This document shows, one piece after another, positions 10,385-19,640 of a stretch of DNA of 37,416 nucleotides. This stretch comes from Flavobacteriales bacterium (GTDB taxonomy: Bacteria > Bacteroidota > Bacteroidia > Flavobacteriales > Flavobacteriaceae), in NCBI GenBank assembly GCA_024229195.1, contig JAAESS010000248.1, forward strand, positions 1 through 37,416, in the 5' to 3' direction. The number at the start of each line of letters is the position of its first letter. The stretch's first letter is position 1. The notes under the pieces are model-generated. The model saw only the letters and a list, made by a program, of their open reading frames with translations. It did no database searches and was not told where the DNA came from. Both the position numbers and the translations under genes were made by a program.

Positions 10385-10407
10385 GAATTAGTTTCTTTAC
10401 AAATTTT

Positions 10408-10447
10408 ACAAAAAAAGTCCTTTTTCCAAAAAAAGGGCTTTTTTTAT
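10408..10447 (+). terminator. Intrinsic terminator downstream of rpmE2
   Basis: AAAAAAGTCC...GGGCTTTTTTT stem (one G-T wobble) followed by a T-run. Confidence 0.8.
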
Positions 10448-10665
10448 TCACGGTATACCATGAAATTCATCAACAATTCTGGGTATATTTATTAACTTTC
10501 TTAGGATAAGCCATTTTAATTTTTAACTTTGATTTAAGATTAATGCTCAGCCTTTGGCAAAGTAATTGATTTAATCTTTATAATATCCCCTCTAATAACG
10601 CCTATGAATCATAGATTGAATCTAAACCATTCAATTTGTAAAATATTTTAACCTAATTAAAGATC

Positions 10666-11133
10666 ATGGAGATAAGTGAGGTAAAAGTTAGAAATGAGTT
10701 TTTTGTGTCAGCACTATTCGTAGAGAGTACGATTACTGACTACTTATCTGAAAAACTCAACATCAAAGATAGTATCAATTCAGAATTATTAGGTAATCAC
10801 GATAATGCACTTTCATTCAGTGACAAAATATATGCATTGATGGAGTCTGAAAATCTGTCGATCATAGACAAAAGCAAATTATCAGTCTTTAGAGAAATTC
10901 ATTTAGAATTCATTGGAAATTCCGGTGCCTATTCTCTAGAAGAAAGTTTTACATCTGATGACAGTAACGATGATTTTTTATTGATCCTTTATCCTCAGAA
11001 CGATTACCTTCCAAGAGAAGAAAAATTGACCAACGCTTGTTATCAATTGATTGGTGAGGTTTCTGAATTAGTTTCAGATTACACCAATATACCTGAAGTA
11101 AAAATGACCAAAAGAAATCGTTTTTTCAATTAA
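10666..11133 (+). CDS. Hypothetical protein; possible divergent MltR/HEPN-like helical protein
   Basis: Intact ORF between two terminators; LSFSDKIYALMESENLSIIDKSKLSVFREIHLEF pattern resembles MltR/DUF4145-type helices. Confidence 0.65.
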   Translation: MEISEVKVRNEFFVSALFVESTITDYLSEKLNIKDSINSELLGNHDNALSFSDKIYALMESENLSIIDKSKLSVFREIHLEFIGNSGAYSLEESFTSDDSNDDFLLILYPQNDYLPREEKLTNACYQLIGEVSELVSDYTNIPEVKMTKRNRFFN

Positions 11134-11212
11134 TACAGCTTAAAAATCGGAAAAGTTACGATGCTATTTTCCTTTTTATTCATCTTACAATAAATAATTA
11201 ATATTAGTTCTT

Positions 11213-11241
11213 AAAATGACCGCAATCGCGGTCATTTTTTT
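11213..11241. terminator. Intrinsic terminator hairpin AAAATGACCGC-AATC-GCGGTCATTTT + T-run
   Basis: Perfect 11-bp stem with 4-nt loop and poly-T. Confidence 0.9.
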
Positions 11242-11243
11242 GT

Positions 11244-11251
11244 TAAATTTG
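11244..11251 (+). promoter_or_regulatory. Candidate -7 box TAAATTTG for the NUDIX gene
   Basis: Exact TAnnTTTG match 18 nt upstream of ATG 11270; no clear -33 element. Confidence 0.4.
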
Positions 11252-11269
11252 TAGGTATCAATCAATGAA

Positions 11270-11701
11270 ATGGGAAAAATATACAGACAGGCCGTGATGG
11301 CGGTCATCATCAATGAGGAGTCAAAAGTACTTATTGGCTATTCACCTCGTGACAAGAGTTATAAATTTCCTCAAGGTGGACTGGAAGGCAAAGAAGATCT
11401 GATTTCGGGAATTCAAAGAGAGCTTATGGAAGAGTTGAATTATCATTTACTTCATGATCATATCCTTGAAGTTTATCAGGAAAAAGTAAGGTACCCATTT
11501 CCTCCTAACTGCCATCCTGTTTATATGGGTCAGGAATTATCAATCGTAAAGATCAAGCATAGAAATGAAGCCCAGACGATACCTCAAGACGATGAATTTG
11601 ATAAATTAATTTGGATTTCACCCAAAGATGTAAGAACATACAATTATGAATATCGATCAGATGCCTATCACAAAGCGCTTCTTATCTGTGGCTTGCTCTA
11701 A
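11270..11701 (+). CDS. NUDIX hydrolase, RppH/diadenosine polyphosphate hydrolase-like
   Basis: KFPQGGLEGKEDLISGIQRELMEELN Nudix box. Confidence 0.85.
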   Translation: MGKIYRQAVMAVIINEESKVLIGYSPRDKSYKFPQGGLEGKEDLISGIQRELMEELNYHLLHDHILEVYQEKVRYPFPPNCHPVYMGQELSIVKIKHRNEAQTIPQDDEFDKLIWISPKDVRTYNYEYRSDAYHKALLICGLL

Positions 11702-13302
11702 AGATCAGGAGAAATAAGATCAAACTTCAGATTTAAGGGCTTAAGAATCTGAACTAGCATTGGAATCAACTCATCTCCATAAATTTCATAGAATTCAGAA
11801 AAATTAGCCTGTCTTTCCTGAAGACTCTGTTTGGGGAATAATTGATCTTGAAGACTCGTAATACGCAATACAATCTCTTCATACTTTCTTTTTTGAGCTC
11901 GTAAAAGTCTTTTTTCAAGCTTATCCAAACCATTTAATTGTTTCTTTTCCTGAGCGAGTACGGCGCCACTAAATGACTTATCGGTTTTATCAGATAAGGA
12001 TTTTAATTTACCAAACATCTCTTCCAAATCATTTCTTTCCTGTGAAAAATCAATATTCACATCCGAGATCTCCTTTACCTTTTTTTTGACCAAATCATTC
12101 TGTTTTAGAAAAATATCCTGCTCAGACAAACCTAATCTAGTCATTTTTTTACGCTGCTTTCGATCAATGATCAACACTGAATTACGGAGCAGTAAAATTG
12201 GAAAAGGAATCGACACCTTTTCAAAGAAATTTTTAAGCTGCATCCAATAAGCTAATTCTCCACCTCCGCCTATATAGCAAATATTTGGTAATATAACCTC
12301 TTGAAACAAAGGCCTCATCAGTACATTAGGACTAAACTTCTCAGGCGATGTTTCAACCAGATCCATCATTTCATCTTTTGAAAAAACAAGATCGGTATTG
12401 TTAATTTTATAACGACCTTCTTCGAATAAAATACGCTCTCTGAGATCATCGTCCAGAAAAAATAAATTGACTTCCCTTGGGTTGACCTGAATGGCATAAG
12501 ATTCACCTAAAGCCTTATTGGTCTCACTCACCTGCTCAAAGCAAATTTGTCTTGTTAATTCCTCCTTTATACAGGGAGTAAACAATCTTTTTAAGTCTGA
12601 ATTATCTCCGTCAACAATCACTAATCCATAGGCTGCAAAAAGTTCGTTGGCTAAATATCTCGTAGCTTCAGTTAGCGTTGAATGTTTTAAATAAGCATCC
12701 TGAAATAACTGTTTTAACTTAACAGCATGTTTATTGCTTCCAAAGTATTCTTCTATCATCTTAAAAACTCCATCCAATCCTTCATTCGAAGTTCTACCAA
12801 CTGCGCCTTGCACATCTTTATCCCATTGTAGCCTCTTTCCTTTGTAATTGAAATAACAGATCTCTTCAAAATCATGATCTTCAGTGGCCATCCAATAAAC
12901 AGGTACGAAATTTTTATCAGGGAAATTCTCTTTTAATTCACCGGCAAGATTAATAGCCGAAATAATTTTGTAAAGAAAATATAAAGGACCTGTAAAAAGA
13001 TTTAGTTGATGTCCTGTGGTCACGGTAAAAGTATTCTTATCCTGGAGTAATAGCAGGTTTTCCTGGGTTGCTTCAGACAAGCTTAAATGCTTTGTTTGCC
13101 GCTTTAAACAATCATATAAAACCTTTCTGTCTTCTTTGGAAATGGAGACTGATTTTTCTTCTATCTGATTCTTAAATCCTTCAATATTTGGAAAATTATT
13201 ATAATACCTTTTCAAGGAATCCTTCTGATCAAGGTAATCACAGATGATCTTTGAAAAATAACCTGTATCCTGAGATTTAACGGTCGAGCTAATTTGTTCC
13301 AA
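11698..13302 (-). CDS. bshC: Bacillithiol biosynthesis cysteine-adding enzyme BshC
   Basis: FTVTTGHQLNLFTGPLYFLYKIISAINLA, FVPVYWMATEDHDFEEI, NICYIGGGGELAYWMQLK are BshC hallmarks. Confidence 0.92.
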   Translation of the reverse strand: MEQISSTVKSQDTGYFSKIICDYLDQKDSLKRYYNNFPNIEGFKNQIEEKSVSISKEDRKVLYDCLKRQTKHLSLSEATQENLLLLQDKNTFTVTTGHQLNLFTGPLYFLYKIISAINLAGELKENFPDKNFVPVYWMATEDHDFEEICYFNYKGKRLQWDKDVQGAVGRTSNEGLDGVFKMIEEYFGSNKHAVKLKQLFQDAYLKHSTLTEATRYLANELFAAYGLVIVDGDNSDLKRLFTPCIKEELTRQICFEQVSETNKALGESYAIQVNPREVNLFFLDDDLRERILFEEGRYKINNTDLVFSKDEMMDLVETSPEKFSPNVLMRPLFQEVILPNICYIGGGGELAYWMQLKNFFEKVSIPFPILLLRNSVLIIDRKQRKKMTRLGLSEQDIFLKQNDLVKKKVKEISDVNIDFSQERNDLEEMFGKLKSLSDKTDKSFSGAVLAQEKKQLNGLDKLEKRLLRAQKRKYEEIVLRITSLQDQLFPKQSLQERQANFSEFYEIYGDELIPMLVQILKPLNLKFDLISPDL

Positions 13303-13455
13303 TGAAATGAAGTTTTTAGTAAAAATACACCTTTTTTAATCTTAAAAAAGAAGGTCTGTTTTTTTTAACCTTGTTTTAAGAATCTTAGGAAGTGAATCCT
13401 TAAATTATTCGATACTTCGTTGAAATTAAAAAAATAGTGTGCGATATCTCCTAAC

Positions 13456-14766
13456 CTAGGAGGGTTTCCCGTATAGATCGAAATCCGTGGCTTCCGTTAT
13501 GGTAATATCGATGAACTGACCAATCTGAAGATAATGTTTAGTGGCATCAACAATAACATTATTATCTACGTCAGGACTGTCAAACTCCGTTCGTCCAATA
13601 AAAAAGTTCCCTTCTTTTCGATCAAAAATACACTTAAAAGTTTTACCTACTTTTTCCTGATTCAGATCAAAAGAGATCTGACCTTGAATTTCCATTAGAT
13701 CTGCTACGCGCCTCTCCTTTACCTCCTCAGGAACGTCATCTTTCAGCAGATAGGCATGGGTATTTTCTTCATGAGAATAAGTAAAGCAACCCATTCTTTC
13801 GAACCTTGTACTTCTTACAAATTCTTTTAGCTCTTCAAATTGTTCTTCTGTTTCTCCCGGATAGCCTGCAATAAAAGTGGTACGTATAGCCATTTCAGGA
13901 ACCATTTCTCTGAATTTTTTTATCAGATCAATTGTTTTCTCGGAATTGTTTCCCCTTCTCATAGATTTCAGAAGCTCTGAATTGATATGTTGTAAGGGAA
14001 TATCGAGATAATTACACACCTTGGATTCGTTTTTCATCACCTCCAAAACATCCACAGGGAAGCCTGTTGGAAAAGCGTAATGCAACCTTATCCACTCAAT
14101 ACCATCTACCCTCACTAACTCTTTTAAGAGATCAGCAAGCGCTCTTTTATTATAAAGATCTAATCCGTAATAGGTAAGGTCCTGAGCTATTAAAATCAGT
14201 TCTTTAACTCCATTGGCAGCAAGACTTTCCGCTTCTTTTACTATTTCTTCTATGGGTGTTGATTTATGTCCACCTCGCATCAAAGGTATCGCACAAAACG
14301 AACATGGTCGGTCACATCCCTCAGCAATCTTTAAATATGCATAATGCTTCGGTGTTGTAGTCAGTCGCTCCCCAACAAGTTCATGCTTATAATCCGCTTC
14401 GAGTGCTTTTAATAAATTCGGAAGATCATGTGTGCCAAAATACTGATCCACATCTGAAATTTCATTTTCAAGATCCGGCTTATAACGCTCACTTAAACAT
14501 CCGGTAACAAATACCTTATCTACTGTACCTGCCTCTTTTTTATCTACATAATGTAAGATCGTATTGACAGACTCTTCCTTGGCCTTTCCTATAAATCCAC
14601 AAGTATTGATCACTACAATATTCCCGTCGTCATTTTCATCTTCATGAACCACGTCTTTGTTATTCGCTTTGAGCTGACCCATTAATACCTCACTGTCGTA
14701 TACGTTTTTAGAACAGCCTAAAGTGACAACATTTATTTTATTTTTCTTTGAAGATTTTGTGCGCAT
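13456..14766 (-). CDS. rimO: Ribosomal protein S12 methylthiotransferase RimO
   Basis: VVTLGCSKNVYDSEVLMGQL; radical SAM EGCDRPCSFCAIPLMRGGHKS; C-terminal TRAM-like domain. Confidence 0.95.
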   Translation of the reverse strand: MRTKSSKKNKINVVTLGCSKNVYDSEVLMGQLKANNKDVVHEDENDDGNIVVINTCGFIGKAKEESVNTILHYVDKKEAGTVDKVFVTGCLSERYKPDLENEISDVDQYFGTHDLPNLLKALEADYKHELVGERLTTTPKHYAYLKIAEGCDRPCSFCAIPLMRGGHKSTPIEEIVKEAESLAANGVKELILIAQDLTYYGLDLYNKRALADLLKELVRVDGIEWIRLHYAFPTGFPVDVLEVMKNESKVCNYLDIPLQHINSELLKSMRRGNNSEKTIDLIKKFREMVPEMAIRTTFIAGYPGETEEQFEELKEFVRSTRFERMGCFTYSHEENTHAYLLKDDVPEEVKERRVADLMEIQGQISFDLNQEKVGKTFKCIFDRKEGNFFIGRTEFDSPDVDNNVIVDATKHYLQIGQFIDITITEATDFDLYGKPS

Positions 14767-14800
14767 AATTTCTTAACTCTTTCAATTTCACTTTTAATTC

Positions 14801-14856
14801 CTCAACTGGTCTGAAGTGAAGGGTGCACTTCCGAAAGGTTCACCACTTGAGTGGTG
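14801..14856. ncRNA. Structured ftsY-rimO intergenic element (candidate)
   Basis: Two stem-loops: GAAGTG/CACTTC (14813-14831) and CACCACT/AGTGGTG (14841-14856), plus an alternative pairing of CTCAACTGG (14801-14809) with CCACTTGAG (14843-14851, 8/9). Confidence 0.4.
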
Positions 14857-14868
14857 GCAATAATATTT

Positions 14869-15825
14869 CTACTTAAAAAAAGAATCTACAAACTCAGTTT
14901 TATTGAATACCTGAAGGTCTTCAATACCTTCTCCTACTCCAATATATTTTACCGGAATCTGAAATTGATCTGAAATACCGATTACAACGCCGCCTTTGGC
15001 TGTACCATCAAGTTTGGTTACTGCAAGCGAGGTCACTTCTGTAGCTTTTGTGAATTGTTTGGCTTGTTCAAAAGCATTTTGTCCTGTAGAACCATCTAGA
15101 ACCAACAAAACCTCATCAGGTTTATTTGGTGTTATTTTTTGCATGACCCTTTTGATTTTTGACAGCTCGTTCATCAAGTTTACTTTATTATGTAGTCGTC
15201 CTGCTGTATCAATTATCACTACATCCGCAGATTGTTTTACAGCAGATTGTAAAGTATCATAGGCCACAGAAGCCGGATCACTGCCCATCTCCTGTCTTAC
15301 CATAGGCACATCAACACGATCTGCCCAAACTTGAAGTTGGTCAATGGCGGCTGCCCTAAACGTATCAGCAGCTCCCATTACTACTTTTAATCCCTGTTTT
15401 TTAAACTGTGAAGCCAGCTTACCTATGGTAGTTGTTTTCCCAACTCCATTAACTCCTACAACCATAATTACATATGGTCTTTCAGCATCAGAAGGAATTC
15501 CAAATTCAGTTTCGTTTCCCGTATTGGTTTTTGCCAGAAGGGCCGCAATTTCCTCTCTGAGAATTTCATTCAGTTCATCGGTTCCAAAATACTTATCTCT
15601 TGAAACACGAGCTTCGATCTGTTCGATGATTTTTAAGGTGGTATCTACTCCAACATCAGAGGATACCAGAACCTCTTCTAGATTATCTAACACATCATCA
15701 TCTACAGTCGACTTACCGGCTACTGCTTTTGATAACTTATTAAAAAAAGAAGTTTTAGATTTCTCCAGTCCTTTGTCTAAGGTCTCTTTCTTTTCTTTGG
15801 AGAATATTTTTTTGAACAAACTCAT
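14869..15825 (-). CDS. ftsY: Signal recognition particle receptor FtsY
   Basis: SRP GTPase motifs GVNGVGKTTTIGKLA, AADTFRAAAIDQL, DTAGR, TKLDGTAKGG. Confidence 0.95.
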   Translation of the reverse strand: MSLFKKIFSKEKKETLDKGLEKSKTSFFNKLSKAVAGKSTVDDDVLDNLEEVLVSSDVGVDTTLKIIEQIEARVSRDKYFGTDELNEILREEIAALLAKTNTGNETEFGIPSDAERPYVIMVVGVNGVGKTTTIGKLASQFKKQGLKVVMGAADTFRAAAIDQLQVWADRVDVPMVRQEMGSDPASVAYDTLQSAVKQSADVVIIDTAGRLHNKVNLMNELSKIKRVMQKITPNKPDEVLLVLDGSTGQNAFEQAKQFTKATEVTSLAVTKLDGTAKGGVVIGISDQFQIPVKYIGVGEGIEDLQVFNKTEFVDSFFK

Positions 15826-15907
15826 ACTTTGATTCTGATTAGGTCGATTGTTTTTGCAACTGCAAAGTTAATTAAAATTCAGAGGATTATCATCTGTGGC
15901 CTAAAAT

Positions 15908-15940
15908 CAAAAAAGCCACTTTCAAAAAGAAAGTAGCTTT
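15908..15940. terminator. Terminator hairpin between the ribosomal protein operon and ftsY
   Basis: AAAGCCACTTTC-aaaaa-GAAAGTAGCTTT (one mismatch); T-run follows on the minus strand. Confidence 0.75.
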
Positions 15941-15963
15941 ATAAATATTTTAAAAAGTAAGGA

Positions 15964-16116
15964 TTACTTCTTGCTTAAGTATTCGTTTACTTTACTAGGA
16001 TCCATAATGCTTTCAACAAATGTATAAGCACCAGATTTTTCTGATTTAACCATTTTTATAGCTTTGGTCAATCTCTTTGACCCTGTTTGTAACGATGCTA
16101 CTGATTTCTTTGCCAT
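15964..16116 (-). CDS. DUF4295 family protein (50 aa), likely the Bacteroidetes ribosomal protein bL38
   Basis: Manual translation: MAKKSVASLQTGSKRLTKAIKMVKSEKSGAYTFVESIMDPSKVNEYLSKK*. Absent from the ORF track because of length; position after rpmG is typical. Confidence 0.88.
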   Translation of the reverse strand: MAKKSVASLQTGSKRLTKAIKMVKSEKSGAYTFVESIMDPSKVNEYLSKK

Positions 16117-16161
16117 GACTCAATGTTTATCTGACATTCTCACAAAAGTGAAAATCTCTAA

Positions 16162-16347
16162 TTATTTAATTTCTTTGTGAACTGTCATTTTTTTCAAGAT
16201 AGGATTGAATTTTTTGACTTCTAATCTATCCGGAGTATTTTTTTTATTCTTCGTTGTGATATAACGAGACGTTCCAGGTTGTCCAGAAGCTTTGTGCTCT
16301 GTACATTCTAATATAACCTGTATTCTATTTCCTTTCGACTTTGCCAT
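16162..16347 (-). CDS. rpmG: 50S ribosomal protein L33
   Basis: [49 protein letters not shown]. Confidence 0.95.
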   Translation of the reverse strand: MAKSKGNRIQVILECTEHKASGQPGTSRYITTKNKKNTPDRLEVKKFNPILKKMTVHKEIK

Positions 16348-16354
16348 CTTCTTC

Positions 16355-16594
16355 TTATTTTTTTAGAAAACCATTAGCTCTAGCTTCAGCAACTACTGCC
16401 TCAACACCTTTCTTATTGATATTCTTTAAAGCTCGTGTAGAAACTTTTAAAGTTACCCATTTGTCTTCTTCTGGTAAATAAAAACGTTTTTTTACCAAAT
16501 TAACTTTGAATTTCCTTTTAGTTCTATTCATAGCGTGAGATACGTTGTTTCCAACCATTGCTCTCTTGCCCGTTAACTCACATACTCTTGACAT
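16355..16594 (-). CDS. rpmB: 50S ribosomal protein L28
   Basis: [33 protein letters not shown]. Confidence 0.96.
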   Translation of the reverse strand: MSRVCELTGKRAMVGNNVSHAMNRTKRKFKVNLVKKRFYLPEEDKWVTLKVSTRALKNINKKGVEAVVAEARANGFLKK

Positions 16595-16631
16595 TTCCTG
16601 ACTGTTTTAATTCTTATTTCAAAACGAGGTG

Positions 16632-16663
16632 CAAAAATAAATATTCTTTCCTAATCTGACAAA
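16632..16663 (-). promoter_or_regulatory. Candidate promoter for rpmB-rpmG-DUF4295 (TTTG-N20-TATTTTTG)
   Basis: Minus-strand TTTG at 16663-16660 (inside the cinA 3' end) and TATTTTTG at 16639-16632. Confidence 0.65.
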
Positions 16664-17916
16664 CTATTTACACTGTTTTTTAAAATTTCTTTTCTCAGGA
16701 GTTCTAAGGCTTTGACAGAAGCTCTTTCAATTACTTTTGTTCTGGGTGTACCAAAGAAAAACTCTTTTACATAAACTCCTGATTGGCTTGCAATACAAAT
16801 AAATACCACACCTACTGTTTTATCCGTTTTATCCGCTGTAGGACCCGCGTTTCCGGTAGTTGAAATCGCATAATCAGTACCAAATAATTTCCGACATTGC
16901 AAGGCCATTTCAACCGCCACTTCCTCACTCACAACAGAATGTTTATTGATCAATTTTTGCTCCACACCAAGCAGCTTTGTTTTGACCGCTGCACTGTAAG
17001 CAACCAATGACCCCTTTAAAAAATTTGATGCTCCGGGAATACCTGTGATCATTTTTGAGATCTGACCTCCGGTGCAACTTTCAGCCAAACTCAGCGATTG
17101 TCCACTATTTGATAACAATTCATTGATGGTCCTTTCTATGGATGTATTTTCTTCATCTCCAACAAAAATATCTTTAACAAGAAGTCTTAACTCTGCAATC
17201 TTCTCCTCCATATTTGATTTCAATGGAGCTTCTTCCTGTCCTTTGGCAGTTAATCTCAAACGAACCCTTCCATATGAAGGTAAATAGGCTAGTTTGATCG
17301 AACCAGGCAGGTTATCTTCAAAATCAGCCAATCGCTCTGCAACCCTGCTTTCTCCCAGCCCGTAAGTATGGAGTGTTTTATGGATTATATAAGGAAGATG
17401 AAATTTTTTTCTCAGTTTTGGTAAGACTGAAGTGGAAATCAATCCTTTCATTTCATTAGGTACTCCTGGCAATGAAACATAAATCTTCTTGTCTCTCTCG
17501 AACCACATTCCTGATGCAGTTCCTAAATGATTCTTTAAGATCACAGCCTTGCATGGTAGCATAGCCTGCTGAAGATCCATCTCTGTAAAATTGTATTTGA
17601 TCCGTCCAAACAAATGTTTGATATGGTTTTCTATTTCCTCATTACGTTGTAATTCATCATCAAAATAGTCAACAAGGGTTATTTTAGTTATATCATCTTT
17701 TGTTGGTCCAAGACCTCCGGTCATTATTACGATATCTGCATTTGTCTCAGCCTCTTCAATGGCCTTTACAATATGTTCCTTATCATCTTGAATAGAGGTG
17801 ATCTGATAGACAGAAACACCGATCTCATTGAGTCGCTGACCCAACCATTGTGAATTCGTATCAACGATCTGCCCAATGAGAATCTCATCTCCAATAGTAA
17901 TGATTTCAGCCTTCAT
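16651..17916 (-). CDS. cinA: CinA family nicotinamide-nucleotide amidohydrolase / competence-damage inducible protein
   Basis: MKAEIITIGDEILIGQIVDTNSQWL; TGGLGPTKDDIT; ESCTGGQISKMIT. Confidence 0.93.
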   Translation of the reverse strand: MKAEIITIGDEILIGQIVDTNSQWLGQRLNEIGVSVYQITSIQDDKEHIVKAIEEAETNADIVIMTGGLGPTKDDITKITLVDYFDDELQRNEEIENHIKHLFGRIKYNFTEMDLQQAMLPCKAVILKNHLGTASGMWFERDKKIYVSLPGVPNEMKGLISTSVLPKLRKKFHLPYIIHKTLHTYGLGESRVAERLADFEDNLPGSIKLAYLPSYGRVRLRLTAKGQEEAPLKSNMEEKIAELRLLVKDIFVGDEENTSIERTINELLSNSGQSLSLAESCTGGQISKMITGIPGASNFLKGSLVAYSAAVKTKLLGVEQKLINKHSVVSEEVAVEMALQCRKLFGTDYAISTTGNAGPTADKTDKTVGVVFICIASQSGVYVKEFFFGTPRTKVIERASVKALELLRKEILKNSVNSLSD

Positions 17917-18048
17917 CTGTGATTTTTATTTTTTGGTGAACAAAGATAATCATTGATAACCAAAATCTATTTTTAATTTAAAATACCCATTCAATACATT
18001 TTCTTTTTAATTTATATATTTAACATCCTAATTTTAAAAAACACCCTA

Positions 18049-19539
18049 ATGAAAAATTCTGTATTATTTGTGATGTTCCTTTGCTTAGGCATGACCTTAA
18101 ATGCCCAAACCAACAAAGAGCTGGTCACCTCAACTGTATTCAAAAGTGACATCGAGGGGCATATCTATTTTCTGGCTTCTGATGAACTCAAAGGGAGACA
18201 AACAGGATCAGACGAACTGGACATAGCAGCAGCTTATATAGCAACTACACTAAAAAAATACGGAGTTAAACCTGCCGGTGACAATGATTCCTACTACCAA
18301 AATGTTCCTCTTGAAAAAGTTAATCCTCCTTCAAATATCAAATTACAGCTAAACGATATCTCGGGAGAAGAATTCTTGGGTGTATCAGTAAAAAATATTG
18401 ATTTTAACGGCGAGGCTATTTTTCTTAATTATGGATCAAAAGAAGATTTTGAAAAAGCTGATGTTTCAGGTAAACTTGTCATCGTTAAAGCGGGAAATGT
18501 GGAAACAACGAATCTTAGATCTAAATTTAGCGCTTCAGGAGAGAAAATAGAATTGGCGCAAAGTCTTGGGGCAGCTGGCCTAATAGAATTAGCTGAAATA
18601 GATAAAAATATGTTTAGTCGATATGCTCATTATTTCAATGAGGCAAAAACCGGACTAAAAAGTAAAGAAGAAGCTGAAAAATTTATCCATATTTGGATGA
18701 TGGATGAAGGCATGTCAAATGCCACAACTCTGGCAGGCTCAAAGTCCATCAAGGCAGAGCTCAAGATAGACGGAATTGTTGTTGAGGACTTTTCTTCCAG
18801 AAATGTAGTTGCTTATCTTGAAGGATCAGATCCTGAATTAAAAGATGAATTTATTATCTATTCAGCTCACTATGATCATGTGGGAATTGGTGTGCCTAAC
18901 GCTGAAAATGATTCCATTTATAACGGAGCGAGAGATAATGCAGTGGGAACAGTAACCGTGCTGAGTGTAGCTGAAAATTTGGCCAAATATCCGGTAAAAA
19001 GATCTTCATTATTTATTTTGTTTACAGGAGAAGAAAAAGGTCTGTTGGGTAGCAATTATTATACTGAAAACCCGGTCATGCCTTTAAATAAAATGGTCTA
19101 CTGTTTCAACAGTGATAATGGGGGCTATAATGACACCTCAAAAGTGACTATTTTTGGTTTGAACAGAACCACTGTTGGTCATCATATTATTGACGGAGCC
19201 AAGGAATTTGGCTTGACAGCCATTGATGATCCTGCCCCCGAACAGAATCTATTCGACAGATCAGACAACGTGAATTTTGCCAAGAAAGGAGTTCCTGCAC
19301 CGACCTACAGCATGGGATTCACCGCTTTTGATGAAGAAATCACCAAAACTTATCATCAAGTGACAGACAATCCTGAAACTGTGGATTACGACTACTTAGA
19401 AAAGTTTTTTAGATCCTATGTATTGACCTCAAGACTTATCGCTAATGATCCTCAGACTCCTTTTTGGACAGAGGGCGATAAATATCATAAGGCTGGTGTA
19501 GAATTGTATAAAGAAGAAGAATCTTCAGTTTTAGATTAA
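18049..19539 (+). CDS. M28 family metallopeptidase with PA domain, secreted
   Basis: Signal peptide ...TLNA|QT; YSAHYDHVG, GARDNAVGTVTVLSVA, FTGEEKGLLGSNYY zinc-site motifs. Confidence 0.9.
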   Translation: MKNSVLFVMFLCLGMTLNAQTNKELVTSTVFKSDIEGHIYFLASDELKGRQTGSDELDIAAAYIATTLKKYGVKPAGDNDSYYQNVPLEKVNPPSNIKLQLNDISGEEFLGVSVKNIDFNGEAIFLNYGSKEDFEKADVSGKLVIVKAGNVETTNLRSKFSASGEKIELAQSLGAAGLIELAEIDKNMFSRYAHYFNEAKTGLKSKEEAEKFIHIWMMDEGMSNATTLAGSKSIKAELKIDGIVVEDFSSRNVVAYLEGSDPELKDEFIIYSAHYDHVGIGVPNAENDSIYNGARDNAVGTVTVLSVAENLAKYPVKRSSLFILFTGEEKGLLGSNYYTENPVMPLNKMVYCFNSDNGGYNDTSKVTIFGLNRTTVGHHIIDGAKEFGLTAIDDPAPEQNLFDRSDNVNFAKKGVPAPTYSMGFTAFDEEITKTYHQVTDNPETVDYDYLEKFFRSYVLTSRLIANDPQTPFWTEGDKYHKAGVELYKEEESSVLD

Positions 19540-19640
19540 TTGGTATATTTATTTCATTCAGTAAAATAGCCATTTAATTTTTCCCGACTTCTCATGTATT
19601 ATCGAAACAGAGCAAGTTTCTCTAACCAAAATCGATCTCA

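Noticed and set aside
13448-13462. CTCCTA-acc-TAGGAG hairpin over the rimO stop
   Set aside because: Six-bp stem without adjacent T-run; insufficient to call a terminator.
15344-15832. 162-aa plus-strand ORF antisense to ftsY
   Set aside because: Low-complexity Ser/Pro/Thr-rich translation, mirror of a well-supported SRP GTPase; no independent signals.
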